64,000 nt of DNA from Rubrivivax sp. (GCA_016789955.1 JAEUPB010000111.1:1-64000); one strand, 5' to 3'. Counted from the first letter of the stretch, positions 19,560 to 28,542 are shown. Program-made: numbers and translations. Notes: generated from the letters alone by a model not told the origin.

Positions 19560-19589
19560 TTGACAGCCCTTCGGCGCTCCCGATAAGAT
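19560..19589 (+). promoter_or_regulatory. Likely sigma-70 promoter of the cupin gene
   Basis: TTGACA (19560-19565, perfect -35) is followed after 18 bases by TAAGAT (19584-19589, -10). The -10 box runs into the NsrR-like palindrome that begins at 19585, so NsrR binding would block RNA polymerase. Confidence 0.6.
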
Positions 19590-19607
19590 TCTTTACTAAT
19601 GAATCTT
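19585..19607. promoter_or_regulatory. NsrR-type operator palindrome
   Basis: AAGATTC-N9-GAATCTT is a perfect 7+9+7 inverted repeat of 23 bp. It matches the size and arm layout of known NsrR sites (consensus arms AAGATGY / RCATCTT). It lies in the nsrR/cupin divergent region and overlaps the cupin -10 box. Confidence 0.7.
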
Positions 19608-19630
19608 CTATTGCCTCCAGGAGGCTGATC

Positions 19631-19978
19631 GTGGCGCTGCCCCATGCGGTGAGCGGCGAGGTCATCCCGCTCGGGCGACCCGACTCCGGCGCCGGTGCGC
19701 AGCGCACGCACGCGCTGATCCGCGCGCCGCAGCTGGAGGTGGCGCGCCTCGTGCTGCCCGCCGGGCATCGGATGCCCGAGCACGCCGCGCCCGGCGAGAT
19801 CACGCTGCAGGGCCTGGCCGGGCGCGTGGACCTCGTGCTCGGCCGGCGTCGCGTGGTCGTCGGGCCGGGCGACCTCGTGCACCTGGCGGCCGGTGAGCCG
19901 CATGCGGTGGAGGCGATCGAGCCCTCGGTAGTCCTGCTGACGCTGTGCCGCGTGCGCGCCGCGCCCGGCGTGGCGTGA
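19631..19978 (+). CDS. Small cupin-fold protein, probably NsrR-controlled
   Basis: A 115-residue single-domain cupin. The beta-barrel signature is visible as RLVLPAGHRMPEHAAPGEITLQGLAG, where His and Glu could bind a metal, and GDLVHLAAGEPHAVEA. GTG at 19631 is chosen because AGGAGG lies exactly 6 bases upstream (19619-19624); an upstream in-frame start would run through the promoter. Expression is probably repressed by NsrR through the 19585-19607 palindrome and released by NO. Its role is unknown; a metal-binding or NO-stress function is inferred from regulation only. Confidence 0.8.
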   Translation: MALPHAVSGEVIPLGRPDSGAGAQRTHALIRAPQLEVARLVLPAGHRMPEHAAPGEITLQGLAGRVDLVLGRRRVVVGPGDLVHLAAGEPHAVEAIEPSVVLLTLCRVRAAPGVA

Positions 19979-19981
19979 CGG

Positions 19982-20818
19982 TCAGGCGTAGGGGCGGTCA
20001 CCGAGGATGGTCGCGCGGTGCATCACGCGCCGGTGGGGCAGGTAGTCGGCGGTGGCGTAGTGCAGCGTCAGCCGGTTGTCCCAGAACGCGAGGTCGTGCG
20101 TCTTCCAGCGCCAGCGCACGGTGAATTCGGGCCGCGCGAGGTGGTCGAACAGCATGCGCAGGATGGCATCGCCCTCGCGCGGGCCGAGTTCGAGGATGCG
20201 GGCGGTGAAGCCTTCGTTGACGAACAGGCCGCGGCGGCCGCTGACGGGATGCGTGCGCACCACCGGGTGCGTCACCGGCGGATTGGCGTCGCGCGCGGCC
20301 AGCCAGCGCTCGCGTTCCTCGGGCGTGCGGGCGAAGCGGTGCGCGGGGAACGAGCGCAGCATGTCGTGCTCGGCGGTGAGGCCGTCGACCAGCGCGCGCA
20401 CGCGCGGCGACAGCGCCTCGTAGGCTGCGATGCCGCCGGCCCACAGCGTGTCGCCGCCGTGCGGCGGCAGCAGGCGTGCCGACAGCAGCGCGCCCATCGG
20501 CGGCGTCTGGATGAAGGTGACGTCGGTGTGCCAGTTGTCGTTGTCGGGCAGGTTCTGCGTGCTGGTGTCGAGCACGATGATCTCGGGCACGTCGGCCACG
20601 TGCGGATAGATCGGGTGCACGTGCAGCGTGCCGAAGCGCGCCGCGGCGTCGCGCTGCTGCGCCGGCGTGAGCGGCTGGTCCTCGAAGAACAGCACGTGGT
20701 GCTTCAGCAGCGCCGCGAGCAACTCGTCGCGCAGCGCGTCGCCGGGCGGCCGGTCGAGCGAGACCCCGTGGACGATGGCCCCGATCGCGGGGCCCAGCGG
20801 TTCGATGCGCAGGCTCAT
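19982..20818 (-). CDS. TauD/TfdA-family 2-oxoglutarate-dependent dioxygenase
   Basis: A 278-residue non-haem iron oxygenase. The iron ligands are His97 and Asp99 (NWHTDVTF) and the distal His267 (HRATI), with the 2-oxoglutarate-binding Arg nearby. The family oxidises taurine, alkylsulfonates, alkylsulfates or 2,4-D. No sulfonate transporter is adjacent, so the substrate is open. It lies convergent with the cupin gene (3 bases apart) and downstream of nemA on the same strand (37-base gap), which may mean cotranscription. Confidence 0.85.
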   Translation of the reverse strand: MSLRIEPLGPAIGAIVHGVSLDRPPGDALRDELLAALLKHHVLFFEDQPLTPAQQRDAAARFGTLHVHPIYPHVADVPEIIVLDTSTQNLPDNDNWHTDVTFIQTPPMGALLSARLLPPHGGDTLWAGGIAAYEALSPRVRALVDGLTAEHDMLRSFPAHRFARTPEERERWLAARDANPPVTHPVVRTHPVSGRRGLFVNEGFTARILELGPREGDAILRMLFDHLARPEFTVRWRWKTHDLAFWDNRLTLHYATADYLPHRRVMHRATILGDRPYA

Positions 20819-20855
20819 GGCCGGGAGTCTGCCAGCACGGCGGGTCGCGCGCCGG

Positions 20856-21992
20856 TCAGGCCGTCGCCGCTTCCAGCGTCGGGTAGTCGGTGTAGCCCTC
20901 GGCGCCGCCGCCGTAGAAGGTCTCGCGCACCGGGGTGTTCAGCGGCGCGCCGGTGCGCAGGCGCTGCACCAGGTCGGGGTTGGCGATGTACGGGCGGCCG
21001 AACGCGACGAGGTCGGCGCCGCGTGCCAGCGCCGCCTCGGCCAGGGCGCGGTCGAGTCCGTTGTTGACCATCCACGCGCCGCGGCTGCCGGGGCGCTCGG
21101 TCTCGCGCCAGGCGCGGCGCATCGCGTCGTAGTCGAACGGTCGCTCGGGCAGCGCGCGCGCGCCACCGGTGGCGCCTTCGATCACGTGCACGTAGGCCAG
21201 CCCCATCGGGCCGAGGCGGCGCATCACGTGGTCGTAGAGCGGCTGCGGGTCGGCGTCGACGATGTCGTTGGCCGGCGTCACGGGCGACAGGCGGATGCCG
21301 GTGCGCGGCGCGCCGGCGGCATCGGCCACCGCCTGCGTCACCTCGAGCAGGAAGCGCGCGCGGTGCTCGATCGGGCCGCCGTAGGCGTCGGTGCGGTGGT
21401 TGGCGCCGGTCTTCAGGAACTGGTCGACGAGGTAGCCGTTGGCGGCGTGGATCTCCACGCCGTCGAAGCCGGCCTCGCTGACGGCGGCGCGCGCGGCGCG
21501 GCGGTAGTCCTCGACGATGGCGGGGATCTCCTCCAGCGCCAGTGCGCGAGGCTCGGCGGTGGGCTCGAAGACCACGCGGCCGTCGCGCTTCAGCGCGGTC
21601 TTGGTCTTCGCGGTGATCGCCGAAGGCGCCACCGGCGCGCCGCCGCCGGGCTGCAGCTCGCGGTGCGACACGCGGCCCACGTGCCAGAGCTGCACGACGA
21701 TGCGGCCGCCCGCGGCGTGAACCGCGTCGGTGACGCGGCGCCAGCCTTCGAGCTGTTCCGGCGCGTAGAGGCCCGGCACGTCCACGTAGCCCTGGCCCTG
21801 GTGGCTGATCGCCGTGGCCTCGGTGACGATGAGCCCGGCGCTGGCACGCTGCCGGTAGTACTCGACGCCCAGCGGCCCCGGCACCGCGTTCGGCGAGCGG
21901 TTGCGGGTGAGCGGCGCCATCACGATGCGGTTGGCCAGGTGCAGGCCGCCGGCCTGGAAGGGTTCGAAGAGCGGCGAGGAGGTAGAGGTCAT
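20856..21992 (-). CDS. nemA: Old yellow enzyme family ene-reductase, NemA-like
   Basis: A 378-residue FMN-dependent reductase of electrophilic alkenes, nitro compounds and N-ethylmaleimide. Active-site His182 and Asn185 lie in [14 protein letters not shown]; the N-terminal [13 protein letters not shown] and C-terminal [14 protein letters not shown] and GYTDYP segments are diagnostic of the alkene-reductase subgroup. Length is normal. It is divergent from the PPC-domain gene with 90 bases between starts. A NemR repressor gene is not present. Confidence 0.93.
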   Translation of the reverse strand: MTSTSSPLFEPFQAGGLHLANRIVMAPLTRNRSPNAVPGPLGVEYYRQRASAGLIVTEATAISHQGQGYVDVPGLYAPEQLEGWRRVTDAVHAAGGRIVVQLWHVGRVSHRELQPGGGAPVAPSAITAKTKTALKRDGRVVFEPTAEPRALALEEIPAIVEDYRRAARAAVSEAGFDGVEIHAANGYLVDQFLKTGANHRTDAYGGPIEHRARFLLEVTQAVADAAGAPRTGIRLSPVTPANDIVDADPQPLYDHVMRRLGPMGLAYVHVIEGATGGARALPERPFDYDAMRRAWRETERPGSRGAWMVNNGLDRALAEAALARGADLVAFGRPYIANPDLVQRLRTGAPLNTPVRETFYGGGAEGYTDYPTLEAATA

Positions 21993-22082
21993 GTGGAACG
22001 TTGGGGTGGGTGCGGCGCCGGGGTGGCCACGCCGCGTCGGGCGCTATGCTCGCCGAAAACCCGCCCTCCGGTCCCCGCCCCG

Positions 22083-22523
22083 ATGACAAGCCCCACCGCG
22101 CCACTCGACACCGGCCCCGGCCGCGAGGGGCTGCCGCTGCGCCTGCGCCCGGGCGACGACCTGCGGGCCGCCGTCGTGGCAGCGCTCGCCGCGCGCGGCC
22201 TGCGGGCGGCGTTCGTGGTAGCCGGCATCGGCAGCCTGGGCCCGGCGCGACTGCGTCTGGCCGGCCGGCCCGAGGCCACGACGCTCGACGGCGAGTTCGA
22301 GGTCCTCACGCTGGCCGGCACGGTGGCGATGAACGGCGCCCACCTGCATGCGGCGCTGGCCGATGCCGACGGCCGCGTGATCGGCGGCCACGTGGCGCCG
22401 GGCTGCATCGTGCGCACCACGGCCGAGCTGCTGCTGGTGCCGTTGCCCGGCTGGGTGTTCACGCGCGAGCCCGATGCCGCCACCGGCTGCGAGGAGCTGG
22501 TGATGCGACCGGCGCAGCGCTGA
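22083..22523 (+). CDS. PPC-domain (DUF296) protein
   Basis: A 146-residue protein with the plant-and-prokaryote-conserved domain: [21 protein letters not shown], then the [14 protein letters not shown] strand and a central [19 protein letters not shown] segment whose His residues often bind zinc. In plants the domain is part of AT-hook DNA-binding proteins; bacterial single-domain members have no established function. It stands between divergent nemA and the converging SDR gene (6 bases apart). Confidence 0.85.
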   Translation: MTSPTAPLDTGPGREGLPLRLRPGDDLRAAVVAALAARGLRAAFVVAGIGSLGPARLRLAGRPEATTLDGEFEVLTLAGTVAMNGAHLHAALADADGRVIGGHVAPGCIVRTTAELLLVPLPGWVFTREPDAATGCEELVMRPAQR

Positions 22524-22529
22524 CGAACC

Positions 22530-23243
22530 TCAGCTCAGCCCGCTCACCGGCAACGACGCGCCGTGCACCGCGCGCGCCGCGTCGGACGCCAGGAAGGCGA
22601 TCACCGCGGCGAGATCGTCGGGCGCCACCCAGCGCGCCGGGTCGACGTCAGGCATCGAGCCGCGGTTCTCGGGCGTGTCCAGCACCGTCGGCAGCACGCA
22701 GTTCACGTTCACGCCGCGCTCGCGCAGTTCGGCCGCCATCGCCTCGGTGAGCCGCTGCACCACCGCCTTCGACGCGGTGTAGGCGCCCATCTGCGCGAGC
22801 CCGCGCGCGGCGCTCGCCGCGCCGACGTTGACGATCCAGCCGCGCCCGCGCCGCAGCATCGCCGGCACCACCGCGTGCGCCATGTGCAGCACGGTGCGCG
22901 CGTTCAGGTCGAGCAGGAAGTCCCAGGTGGCGGCGGTGGTCTCGTGCACCGCCTCGCCCATGCGGAAGCCTCCGGCCAGGTTGCACAGCACGTCGACGCG
23001 GCCGTACCGCTGCATCGCCGTGTCGGCGACGCGCTGTGCGTCGGCGGCCACCAGCAGGTCGGCCGCGACGAGCAGCTGTGCATCGCCGTCGTCGCCGAAG
23101 CGGGCGTGCAGCGCGTCGAGCTTGCGCTCGACCAGCACCAGGCGGTCGCCGCCGCGCGCGAAGGTGGCCGCCACGGCACGGCCGAGGTTGCCGCCGGCGC
23201 CGGTGACCAGCACGACGCGGCGGTCGTCTCCGTCGCCGCTCAT
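22530..23243 (-). CDS. Short-chain dehydrogenase/reductase, last gene of the phh operon
   Basis: A 237-residue classical SDR. The cofactor loop TGAGGNLG starts at residue 14 and the catalytic Tyr155-x3-Lys159 (YTASK) is intact, with the preceding Ser region GAASAARG. It begins inside the phhA stop codon (ATGA overlap), so it is translationally coupled to phenylalanine hydroxylase. The context suggests a pterin-recycling role (quinonoid dihydropterin reductase activity) or a role in aromatic degradation. That is inference; no substrate motif is visible. Confidence 0.82.
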   Translation of the reverse strand: MSGDGDDRRVVLVTGAGGNLGRAVAATFARGGDRLVLVERKLDALHARFGDDGDAQLLVAADLLVAADAQRVADTAMQRYGRVDVLCNLAGGFRMGEAVHETTAATWDFLLDLNARTVLHMAHAVVPAMLRRGRGWIVNVGAASAARGLAQMGAYTASKAVVQRLTEAMAAELRERGVNVNCVLPTVLDTPENRGSMPDVDPARWVAPDDLAAVIAFLASDAARAVHGASLPVSGLS

Positions 23244-24181
23244 GTCGATGCCCCGCGCGGCGTCGCGTCGGCGCGCCGCGCGCGGTGGTAGCTGCCGTCG
23301 CCGCGCGTCACCACCGTGTCGGTGGCCAGCACTTCGCCGGGCCCATGCTCGGGGCCGGCCTGCAGCCGCGCGTACAGCGGCGCGAAGTCGATGCGCGCCA
23401 GCTCCAGCAGTTCGTCGAAGTCATCGAGCACGAAGTAGGTCTCCTGGAAGTCGTCGATGCGGTAGTGCGTGCGCATCACGCGCTCGAGGTCGAAGCGGAG
23501 GCGGTTCGGCGACGCGCTGTCCAGCGCGAACACGCTCTCGGTGTACGACGACGCGATGCCGGCGCCGTAGAGGCGCAGCCCGTCGCGCTGGCGCAGCAGC
23601 CCGAACTCCACCGTGTACCAGTAGACGCGCGCCAGGTTGGGCAGGTAGCCCAGGCGTTGCGCGCGCAGCCCGCCCTCGCCGTAGGCCTGGATGTAGTCGG
23701 CGATGACCGGGTTCATCAGCATCGGCACATGGCCGAACACGTCGTGGAAGACGTCGGGCTCCTCGAGGTAGTCGAGCTCGTGCGGCTTGCGGATGAAGTG
23801 CCCGGCCGGAAAGCGCCGGTGCGCGAGGTGGTCGAAGAACACCTCGTCGGGCACGAGGCCAGGCACCGCCACCACCTGCCAGCCGGTGCGCTGCATCAGC
23901 ACGTCGGAGAGTCGCCGGAAGTCGGGGATCGCGTCGGCGCCGATCGGCAGCCGCCGCATTCCGTCGACGTAGGCATCGCAGGCGCGGCCGGGCAGCAGCG
24001 CGGTCTGGCGCTCGAACAGCGTCTTCCAGACGCCGTGGTCCTCGGCGGTGTAGCGCTCCCAGCCCTGGTCGATGGTCCAGTCGGCGCGCTCGGGGCGGCC
24101 GGCATCGCCTGCGGCCAGGCCGTGCCTGGTGGCGGCGGCGCCACGCGCCTCGCCGCCCTGGTCCTGCAGCTGTCGTTGCAT
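23240..24181 (-). CDS. phhA: Phenylalanine 4-monooxygenase
   Basis: Converts phenylalanine to tyrosine using tetrahydrobiopterin-type cofactor and iron. The protein is 313 residues with iron ligands His146 and His151 (FHDVFGHVP) and Glu192 (YTVEFG). The family core is complete. The ATG at 24181 has GGAG seven bases upstream; longer in-frame extensions only add Arg/Pro-rich antisense-like sequence. The gene lies downstream of phhB (28-base gap) and overlaps the SDR gene, forming phhB-phhA-SDR. No PhhR regulator is in the window. Confidence 0.96.
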   Translation of the reverse strand: MQRQLQDQGGEARGAAATRHGLAAGDAGRPERADWTIDQGWERYTAEDHGVWKTLFERQTALLPGRACDAYVDGMRRLPIGADAIPDFRRLSDVLMQRTGWQVVAVPGLVPDEVFFDHLAHRRFPAGHFIRKPHELDYLEEPDVFHDVFGHVPMLMNPVIADYIQAYGEGGLRAQRLGYLPNLARVYWYTVEFGLLRQRDGLRLYGAGIASSYTESVFALDSASPNRLRFDLERVMRTHYRIDDFQETYFVLDDFDELLELARIDFAPLYARLQAGPEHGPGEVLATDTVVTRGDGSYHRARRADATPRGAST

Positions 24182-24209
24182 CAAAGGTCTCCGTGCGGGC
24201 GGCGGCCGC

Positions 24210-24530
24210 TCAGCGCGGCGACGGGGCCGCTGCCGCGGCGTAGGTCGCGTCGGCCGCGCGCGCGAAATCGACATCCTTCGCCGAGAGCCCGCCCGCATCG
24301 TGCGTGGTCATCGTGATGTCGACGCGGTTGTAGACGTTGCTCCACTCGGGATGGTGGTCGCGCCGCTCGGCCTCGAAGGCCAGCCGCGTCATGAAGGCGA
24401 ACGCGTCGGCGAAGGTCGCGAAGGTGTAGCGGCGCGAGATCGTGCCGCCGCGTTGCGCGTCGTAGCGCCAGTCGGGCAGCGCCTGCGGCAGTGCGGCGAT
24501 GGCGGCGTCGTCGAGTCTCGGGGTGGGCAT
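24210..24530 (-). CDS. phhB: Pterin-4a-carbinolamine dehydratase
   Basis: A 106-residue enzyme that dehydrates the 4a-hydroxy-pterin produced by PhhA so that the cofactor can be re-reduced. The active site is visible as DHHPEW (His59, His60, Glu62) and TTHDAGG (His77). Size and motif spacing are normal. It is the first gene of the phhB-phhA-SDR operon; this reversal of the common phhA-phhB order is notable but not unique. Confidence 0.95.
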   Translation of the reverse strand: MPTPRLDDAAIAALPQALPDWRYDAQRGGTISRRYTFATFADAFAFMTRLAFEAERRDHHPEWSNVYNRVDITMTTHDAGGLSAKDVDFARAADATYAAAAAPSPR

Positions 24531-24635
24531 GGGTCGGGTCCTCGGCGATGTGGCTCGGTCAGCGCGAACTGTAGGGCGCCGGGCTGCGCCGCGTCATCCG
24601 CAGGCGCGGTCAGGGTCTTGGCGCGTTCGGCGGCG

Positions 24636-25649
24636 TCACGCCGGCGGCACGTAGCGCCATGCCGTCGCGCGTTCGGTGCCGACCGCGTCCGAGCCACCGG
24701 CGTAGCCACCGACGACGATGATGGCGTCGCCCACGGTCACCGCGCCGAGCCCGTGCGCCGCGTGAGGCATCGGCGGCAGCGATTCCCAGCGGTCGCGGCC
24801 CGGGTCGTAGCGATCGACGCGGGCACTGACGCGGCCGTCGGCTTCCTCGCCGCCGAACGCATACACGTGCGCCCCGAGCGCCGCCACCGCGAGGCTGCCG
24901 CGTGCAATGGGCAGCGGCGCGGCCGCGGTCCAGCGATCGGCCGCGGGGTCGTAGGCCTCCACACTGGCCAGGGGCGACTGGTCGCCACGTCGGATGCCCG
25001 GGGCCCGCCCGCCCACCACCCACACGCGGCCCGCGAGCGTGGCGGCGCCCGCCGCGTTGCGCGCCACGGCCAGCGGCGCCGCGGTTCGCCAGCTGGCTGC
25101 GGCGGCGTCGTAGACGTCGTGCCGCACCAGCGAGGCGCTGGCCCGGTTGTCGGCGTTCCAGCCGCCGGCCACGTGCACGAGGCTTGCGCGCACCGCCGCC
25201 GCGGCGCCGAAATGCACGGCCGGGGCGTCGGGGCCGCTCGACCAGCGCGTGCCGCTGGCGTCCAGGCGCTGCAGGGCCCGCCCGGCCTCCCCGCCGATGG
25301 CCAGCACCTCATCGCCCACGGTCGCGCCGGCGGCGTTGTCGGTGCCGCGCGGCAGCGGTGGGCCGGCCTGCCAGCGGCCGGCAGCGGGGTCGAGGACCCA
25401 CACGCGCTGCAGCGTGTCGTAGCCCCCCATCACGAACAGGCGCCCGCCGCGCGCGGCGAGCGCGAACTTGGCCACGCCCACCGGCAGGTCGGGCAAGGGT
25501 GACCAGCCGCTGCCGGAAGGCGCGTCGCGGCGCGGTGCCATGCACCCGCCGAGCACGATGCTGCCAGCCACGGAGGCCGCCAGCACCGTGCGGCGGCTGG
25601 GCCCATCGGAGGGTGCAGGCGTGGGGTGCAGCGGCTGCGACATCGGCAT
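24636..25649 (-). CDS. Kelch-repeat lipoprotein
   Basis: A 337-residue exported beta-propeller protein. An Arg-Arg (19-20) precedes a hydrophobic stretch and the lipobox LGGC (Cys36), so it is probably exported, perhaps by Tat, and lipid-anchored. Five to six Kelch repeats follow, each with the GG doublet and a spaced Tyr/Trp (VMGGYD, AIGGEA, VAGGWN, VVGGRA, AFGGEE, VVGGYAGG). No catalytic residues are evident, so binding or scaffolding is the likely role. It is divergent from the coiled-coil gene at 25738 with 88 bases between starts. Confidence 0.82.
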   Translation of the reverse strand: MPMSQPLHPTPAPSDGPSRRTVLAASVAGSIVLGGCMAPRRDAPSGSGWSPLPDLPVGVAKFALAARGGRLFVMGGYDTLQRVWVLDPAAGRWQAGPPLPRGTDNAAGATVGDEVLAIGGEAGRALQRLDASGTRWSSGPDAPAVHFGAAAAVRASLVHVAGGWNADNRASASLVRHDVYDAAAASWRTAAPLAVARNAAGAATLAGRVWVVGGRAPGIRRGDQSPLASVEAYDPAADRWTAAAPLPIARGSLAVAALGAHVYAFGGEEADGRVSARVDRYDPGRDRWESLPPMPHAAHGLGAVTVGDAIIVVGGYAGGSDAVGTERATAWRYVPPA

Positions 25650-25737
25650 GCGGGCAAGAGGGGCGATCGTAGTCCTCGGGGCTCTTCCTAGAATTCCGTC
25701 CAGGGTCCCCAGGCCCCCGCAACGGAAGACGCACACG

Positions 25738-27309
25738 ATGGACACCACCGACCTCGCCCGCACCGCCGACACCCCTGTGCTGGTCCCGACCATCATCACC
25801 TTCGGCGTCACCGACCAGGAGGTGCTGCAGGCGCTGGCCGAGTACCCCGAAGGCCCGGCGCGCGCGCAGTTCCTGGCCACCGCGCTGAAGGTGGGCGTGC
25901 TGGCGCTGAAGGCCGCGCGCGGCACGCTGGACAGCGACGCCGTGCGCCGCGAGGGCGACCGGCTGCTCGACGAGCTGGGCAGCCGCCTGAACGCCTGGCG
26001 CGGCAAGCTCGAGGAGCGCGTGACGGGGTCGCTCTCGCACTACTTCGACCCCAAGAGCGGCACCTTCATGGAGCGCGTCGAGCGGTTGACGCGCGCCGAC
26101 GGCGACCTCGCCACGGTGGTCGGCCAGCAGGTGCGTGACGCGCAGCAGTCGCTGGCGAAGGTGTTCGAGCAGTTCGTCGGCGAGAACAGCGAGCTGGTGC
26201 GGCTGCTCGACCCTTCCGGCGAGAACCAGCTGGTCGGCACGCTGCAGCGCACGCTCGACGGCGCGGTGCGCGCGCAGAACGAGGCCATCCTGCGCCAGTT
26301 CAGCCTCGACAACCGCGACGGCGCGCTGGTGCGCTTCCTCGGCGAGCTGAACGCCCGCCACGGCGACCTGAACCAGGCGCTCTCGCGCAACCTGCAGGCG
26401 GTGGTGTCGGAGTTCAGCCTCGACCGCGAGGATTCGGCGCTGTCGCGACTGGTTCAGCGCGTGGAGGCCGCGCAGTCGAGCCTGACGGCCGAGCTGTCGC
26501 TGGACAACGAGGGCTCGGCGCTGCAGCGGCTGCAGCGCATGCTGCACGAGCACCAGAAGACCGTGCTGGCGCAGCAGCGCGACCTGGCGGCGCGGCTGGA
26601 CACCGTGATCGAGTCGATGGCCGCGCGCCGCGCGGAAGCCGCCAAGGGCACGCGCCACGGCTTCGAGTTCGAGGCGACGCTGGGTGACCACCTGCGCAGG
26701 GTCGTCGGCGAGGCGGGCGACATCCTGCAGGACACCGGCACCACCACCGGCGTGATCCCGAACTGCAAGGTCGGCGACCACGTGATCACCATCGGCCCGG
26801 AGAAGACCGCGGCGGGAGCGCGCATCGTCGTCGAGGCCAAGGAGAGCGCCAGCCACGACCTCGTGCGCACGCTGGAGGAGGCGGACCTCGCGCGGCGCAA
26901 CCGGCAGTCCGGCGTGTGCATCGTCGTGCACTCGACGAAGACCGCGCCGGCGAGCATCCCGGACTTCCGACGCTACGGCCATGACATCGTGGTGCGCTGG
27001 GACGCCGACGACGACGCCCACGACGTGTGGCTCGAAGCCGCGCTGATGGTGGCCACGGCCTTGTCGGCCCGCGCCGCCTCGCACGAGCAGAGCGACGCCG
27101 CCAGCTTCGCGAAGATCGACAAGGCCATCGAGCGCATCCGCAAGGCGCTGGAGACCTTCGACGAGATCAACAAGTCGGCCAACACCGCCAAAAGCGCCGC
27201 CGAGAAGATCCTCGAGCGCGCGCGCATCATGCAGTCGCAGCTGGCCGACCAGGTCGAGGCGATCATGGGCGAGTTCGGCAAGCTCAAGGGCGCGCAGGAC
27301 GGCGGTTGA
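25738..27309 (+). CDS. Coiled-coil protein with PD-(D/E)XK nuclease-like C-terminal domain
   Basis: A 523-residue protein I do not recognise as a named family. Residues about 60-310 are helical and Gln/Arg/Glu-rich. Within them an S-L-D-x3-(G/S)-A-L motif recurs three times (from residues 188, 226 and 253). Residues about 325-460 look like an alpha/beta domain: NCKVGDHVITIG (Asp347), then RIVVEAKES with Glu366-x-Lys368, the Asp...ExK layout of PD-(D/E)XK nucleases, then a strand GVCIVVHS. A final coiled coil spans about 455-520. The overall plan, coiled coil followed by such a nuclease fold, recalls RmuC. It stands alone; the start is preceded by GGAAG about 10 bases upstream. Confidence 0.72.
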   Translation: MDTTDLARTADTPVLVPTIITFGVTDQEVLQALAEYPEGPARAQFLATALKVGVLALKAARGTLDSDAVRREGDRLLDELGSRLNAWRGKLEERVTGSLSHYFDPKSGTFMERVERLTRADGDLATVVGQQVRDAQQSLAKVFEQFVGENSELVRLLDPSGENQLVGTLQRTLDGAVRAQNEAILRQFSLDNRDGALVRFLGELNARHGDLNQALSRNLQAVVSEFSLDREDSALSRLVQRVEAAQSSLTAELSLDNEGSALQRLQRMLHEHQKTVLAQQRDLAARLDTVIESMAARRAEAAKGTRHGFEFEATLGDHLRRVVGEAGDILQDTGTTTGVIPNCKVGDHVITIGPEKTAAGARIVVEAKESASHDLVRTLEEADLARRNRQSGVCIVVHSTKTAPASIPDFRRYGHDIVVRWDADDDAHDVWLEAALMVATALSARAASHEQSDAASFAKIDKAIERIRKALETFDEINKSANTAKSAAEKILERARIMQSQLADQVEAIMGEFGKLKGAQDGG

Positions 27310-27345
27310 ACAGGCCCGCCCGGCGCCGCGCCTGCGTGCTCGCCG

Positions 27346-27469
27346 CTCACTGGACTACCCTGCGCACTGCGTGCTCCGGGATGAGCGCTTGGGAGCGGCC
27401 CGGCGCACTCACTGGACTACCCTGCGCACTGCGTGCTCCGGGATGAGCGCTTGGGAGCGGCCCGGCGCA
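27346..27469. repeat. Two-copy 62-bp perfect tandem repeat
   Basis: Bases 27346-27407 are repeated without a mismatch at 27408-27469. The unit begins CTCACTGGACTACCCTGCGC. The array fills the gap between two converging genes and ends at the stop codon of the methyltransferase gene (27471). A third unit would start at 27470 but only CTCA matches. Confidence 0.95.
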
Positions 27470-27470
27470 C

Positions 27471-28391
27471 TCATGCCCGCTCGATCACCACCTCGAGGTA
27501 TTCCGCCGGCACCACCAGCGTACCGGCCCCGCCGGTGTTCGCTGCGTCCAGCAGCGCGGTGATGTCGGCAGCCAGGGCCGCCCGTCCCGGCTCGTCCAGC
27601 GCCTCGAAAGCCTTGGTCATCGGGCCGTAGCAGGTGGCGAAGACCTGCAGCCAGTGCGCCGCCGAGCGGTAGCGGAAGTGGAACATGCGCCGGCGGGCGC
27701 GCAGGCGCCCGGCGCCGGCAGCGAGGAGCGCCTGCAGGTGCTCCTCGCTGCCCCACCGCACCGGTGGCGCCAGTGCCGGCGGCGGCGGCACATGCGCGGC
27801 GAGGACCTCGAACAGCCGGCCGACGAAGCCGCCGGGCGTCCAGCTCGCCAACCCGATGCGGCCGCCGCGGCGCGTCACGCGCAGCAGCTCCGCCGCGGCG
27901 CGCGCGGCATCGGGCGCGAACATCGCGCCGAAGGTCGACAGCACGGCATCGCAGGCGCCGTCGGCGCAGGGCAGGGACTCGGCGTCGGCCACCACGAAGC
28001 GCACCGCCAGTCCTTCGGCGGCGGCGCGGGCGCGGCCCCGGTCGAGCAGCGCCGGCACGTAGTCGGTGGAGAGGACGTCAGCGCCGCGCCGGGCCGCCGC
28101 CAACGTGGCGTTGCCGTTGCCGGCGGCCACGTCGAGCACGTGCTCGCCGGCGCGGATGTCGGCCGCCTCGGCCAGCCGCTCGCCGACGATCTGCAGCGTC
28201 GTGCCGATGACCGCGTAGTCGCCGCTGGCCCACGTCGCCTGCTGGCGCTGCCGAATCTCGGCGAGCGGGCCGGGGCCGGCGGGGTCGGCTGCGTGCCCCC
28301 AGGGCCGGGCAGCGCCCAGCCCGCCCGCCGCGGGGGGCGGCGAAAGTGGCTGAGCCACGCTTCCTCGAGGTCGATCGGGGGCATGGGACAT
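27471..28391 (-). CDS. Class I SAM-dependent methyltransferase
   Basis: A 306-residue protein. The SAM-binding motif I is VLDVAAGNGNATLAAA (85-100), followed by an acidic residue after strand 2 (STDYVP), ADAESLP (motif II region) and RGGRIGLASW. This is the small-molecule methyltransferase type close to UbiE. The N-terminal ~40 residues are Pro/Gly-rich and look disordered. The ATG at 28391 has GGAGAG a few bases upstream. It is divergent from the large SARP-type regulator (151 bases), which may control it. The substrate is unknown. Confidence 0.85.
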   Translation of the reverse strand: MSHAPDRPRGSVAQPLSPPPAAGGLGAARPWGHAADPAGPGPLAEIRQRQQATWASGDYAVIGTTLQIVGERLAEAADIRAGEHVLDVAAGNGNATLAAARRGADVLSTDYVPALLDRGRARAAAEGLAVRFVVADAESLPCADGACDAVLSTFGAMFAPDAARAAAELLRVTRRGGRIGLASWTPGGFVGRLFEVLAAHVPPPPALAPPVRWGSEEHLQALLAAGAGRLRARRRMFHFRYRSAAHWLQVFATCYGPMTKAFEALDEPGRAALAADITALLDAANTGGAGTLVVPAEYLEVVIERA

Positions 28392-28542
28392 GGGCTCTCC
28401 GGGGGCGGCTGCCCGCGGCGCGGGCCTCGGCCGGCATCGTCGGCAGCCGCGCGTTCCACGGGCGTTCCGCTGCGCTCCGCACGACCGGCGGCGCGCACGG
28501 GTCGAGCTTCGTCCGACGGTGCAATGCTGGTAGCGTCGCGCG

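Noticed and set aside
20018-21067. 349-residue plus-strand frame over tauD and nemA
   Set aside because: Antisense to two well-supported genes and without domain features.
27346-27469. CRISPR-like repeat
   Set aside because: Only two adjacent units with no spacers and no cas genes; it is a simple tandem duplication.
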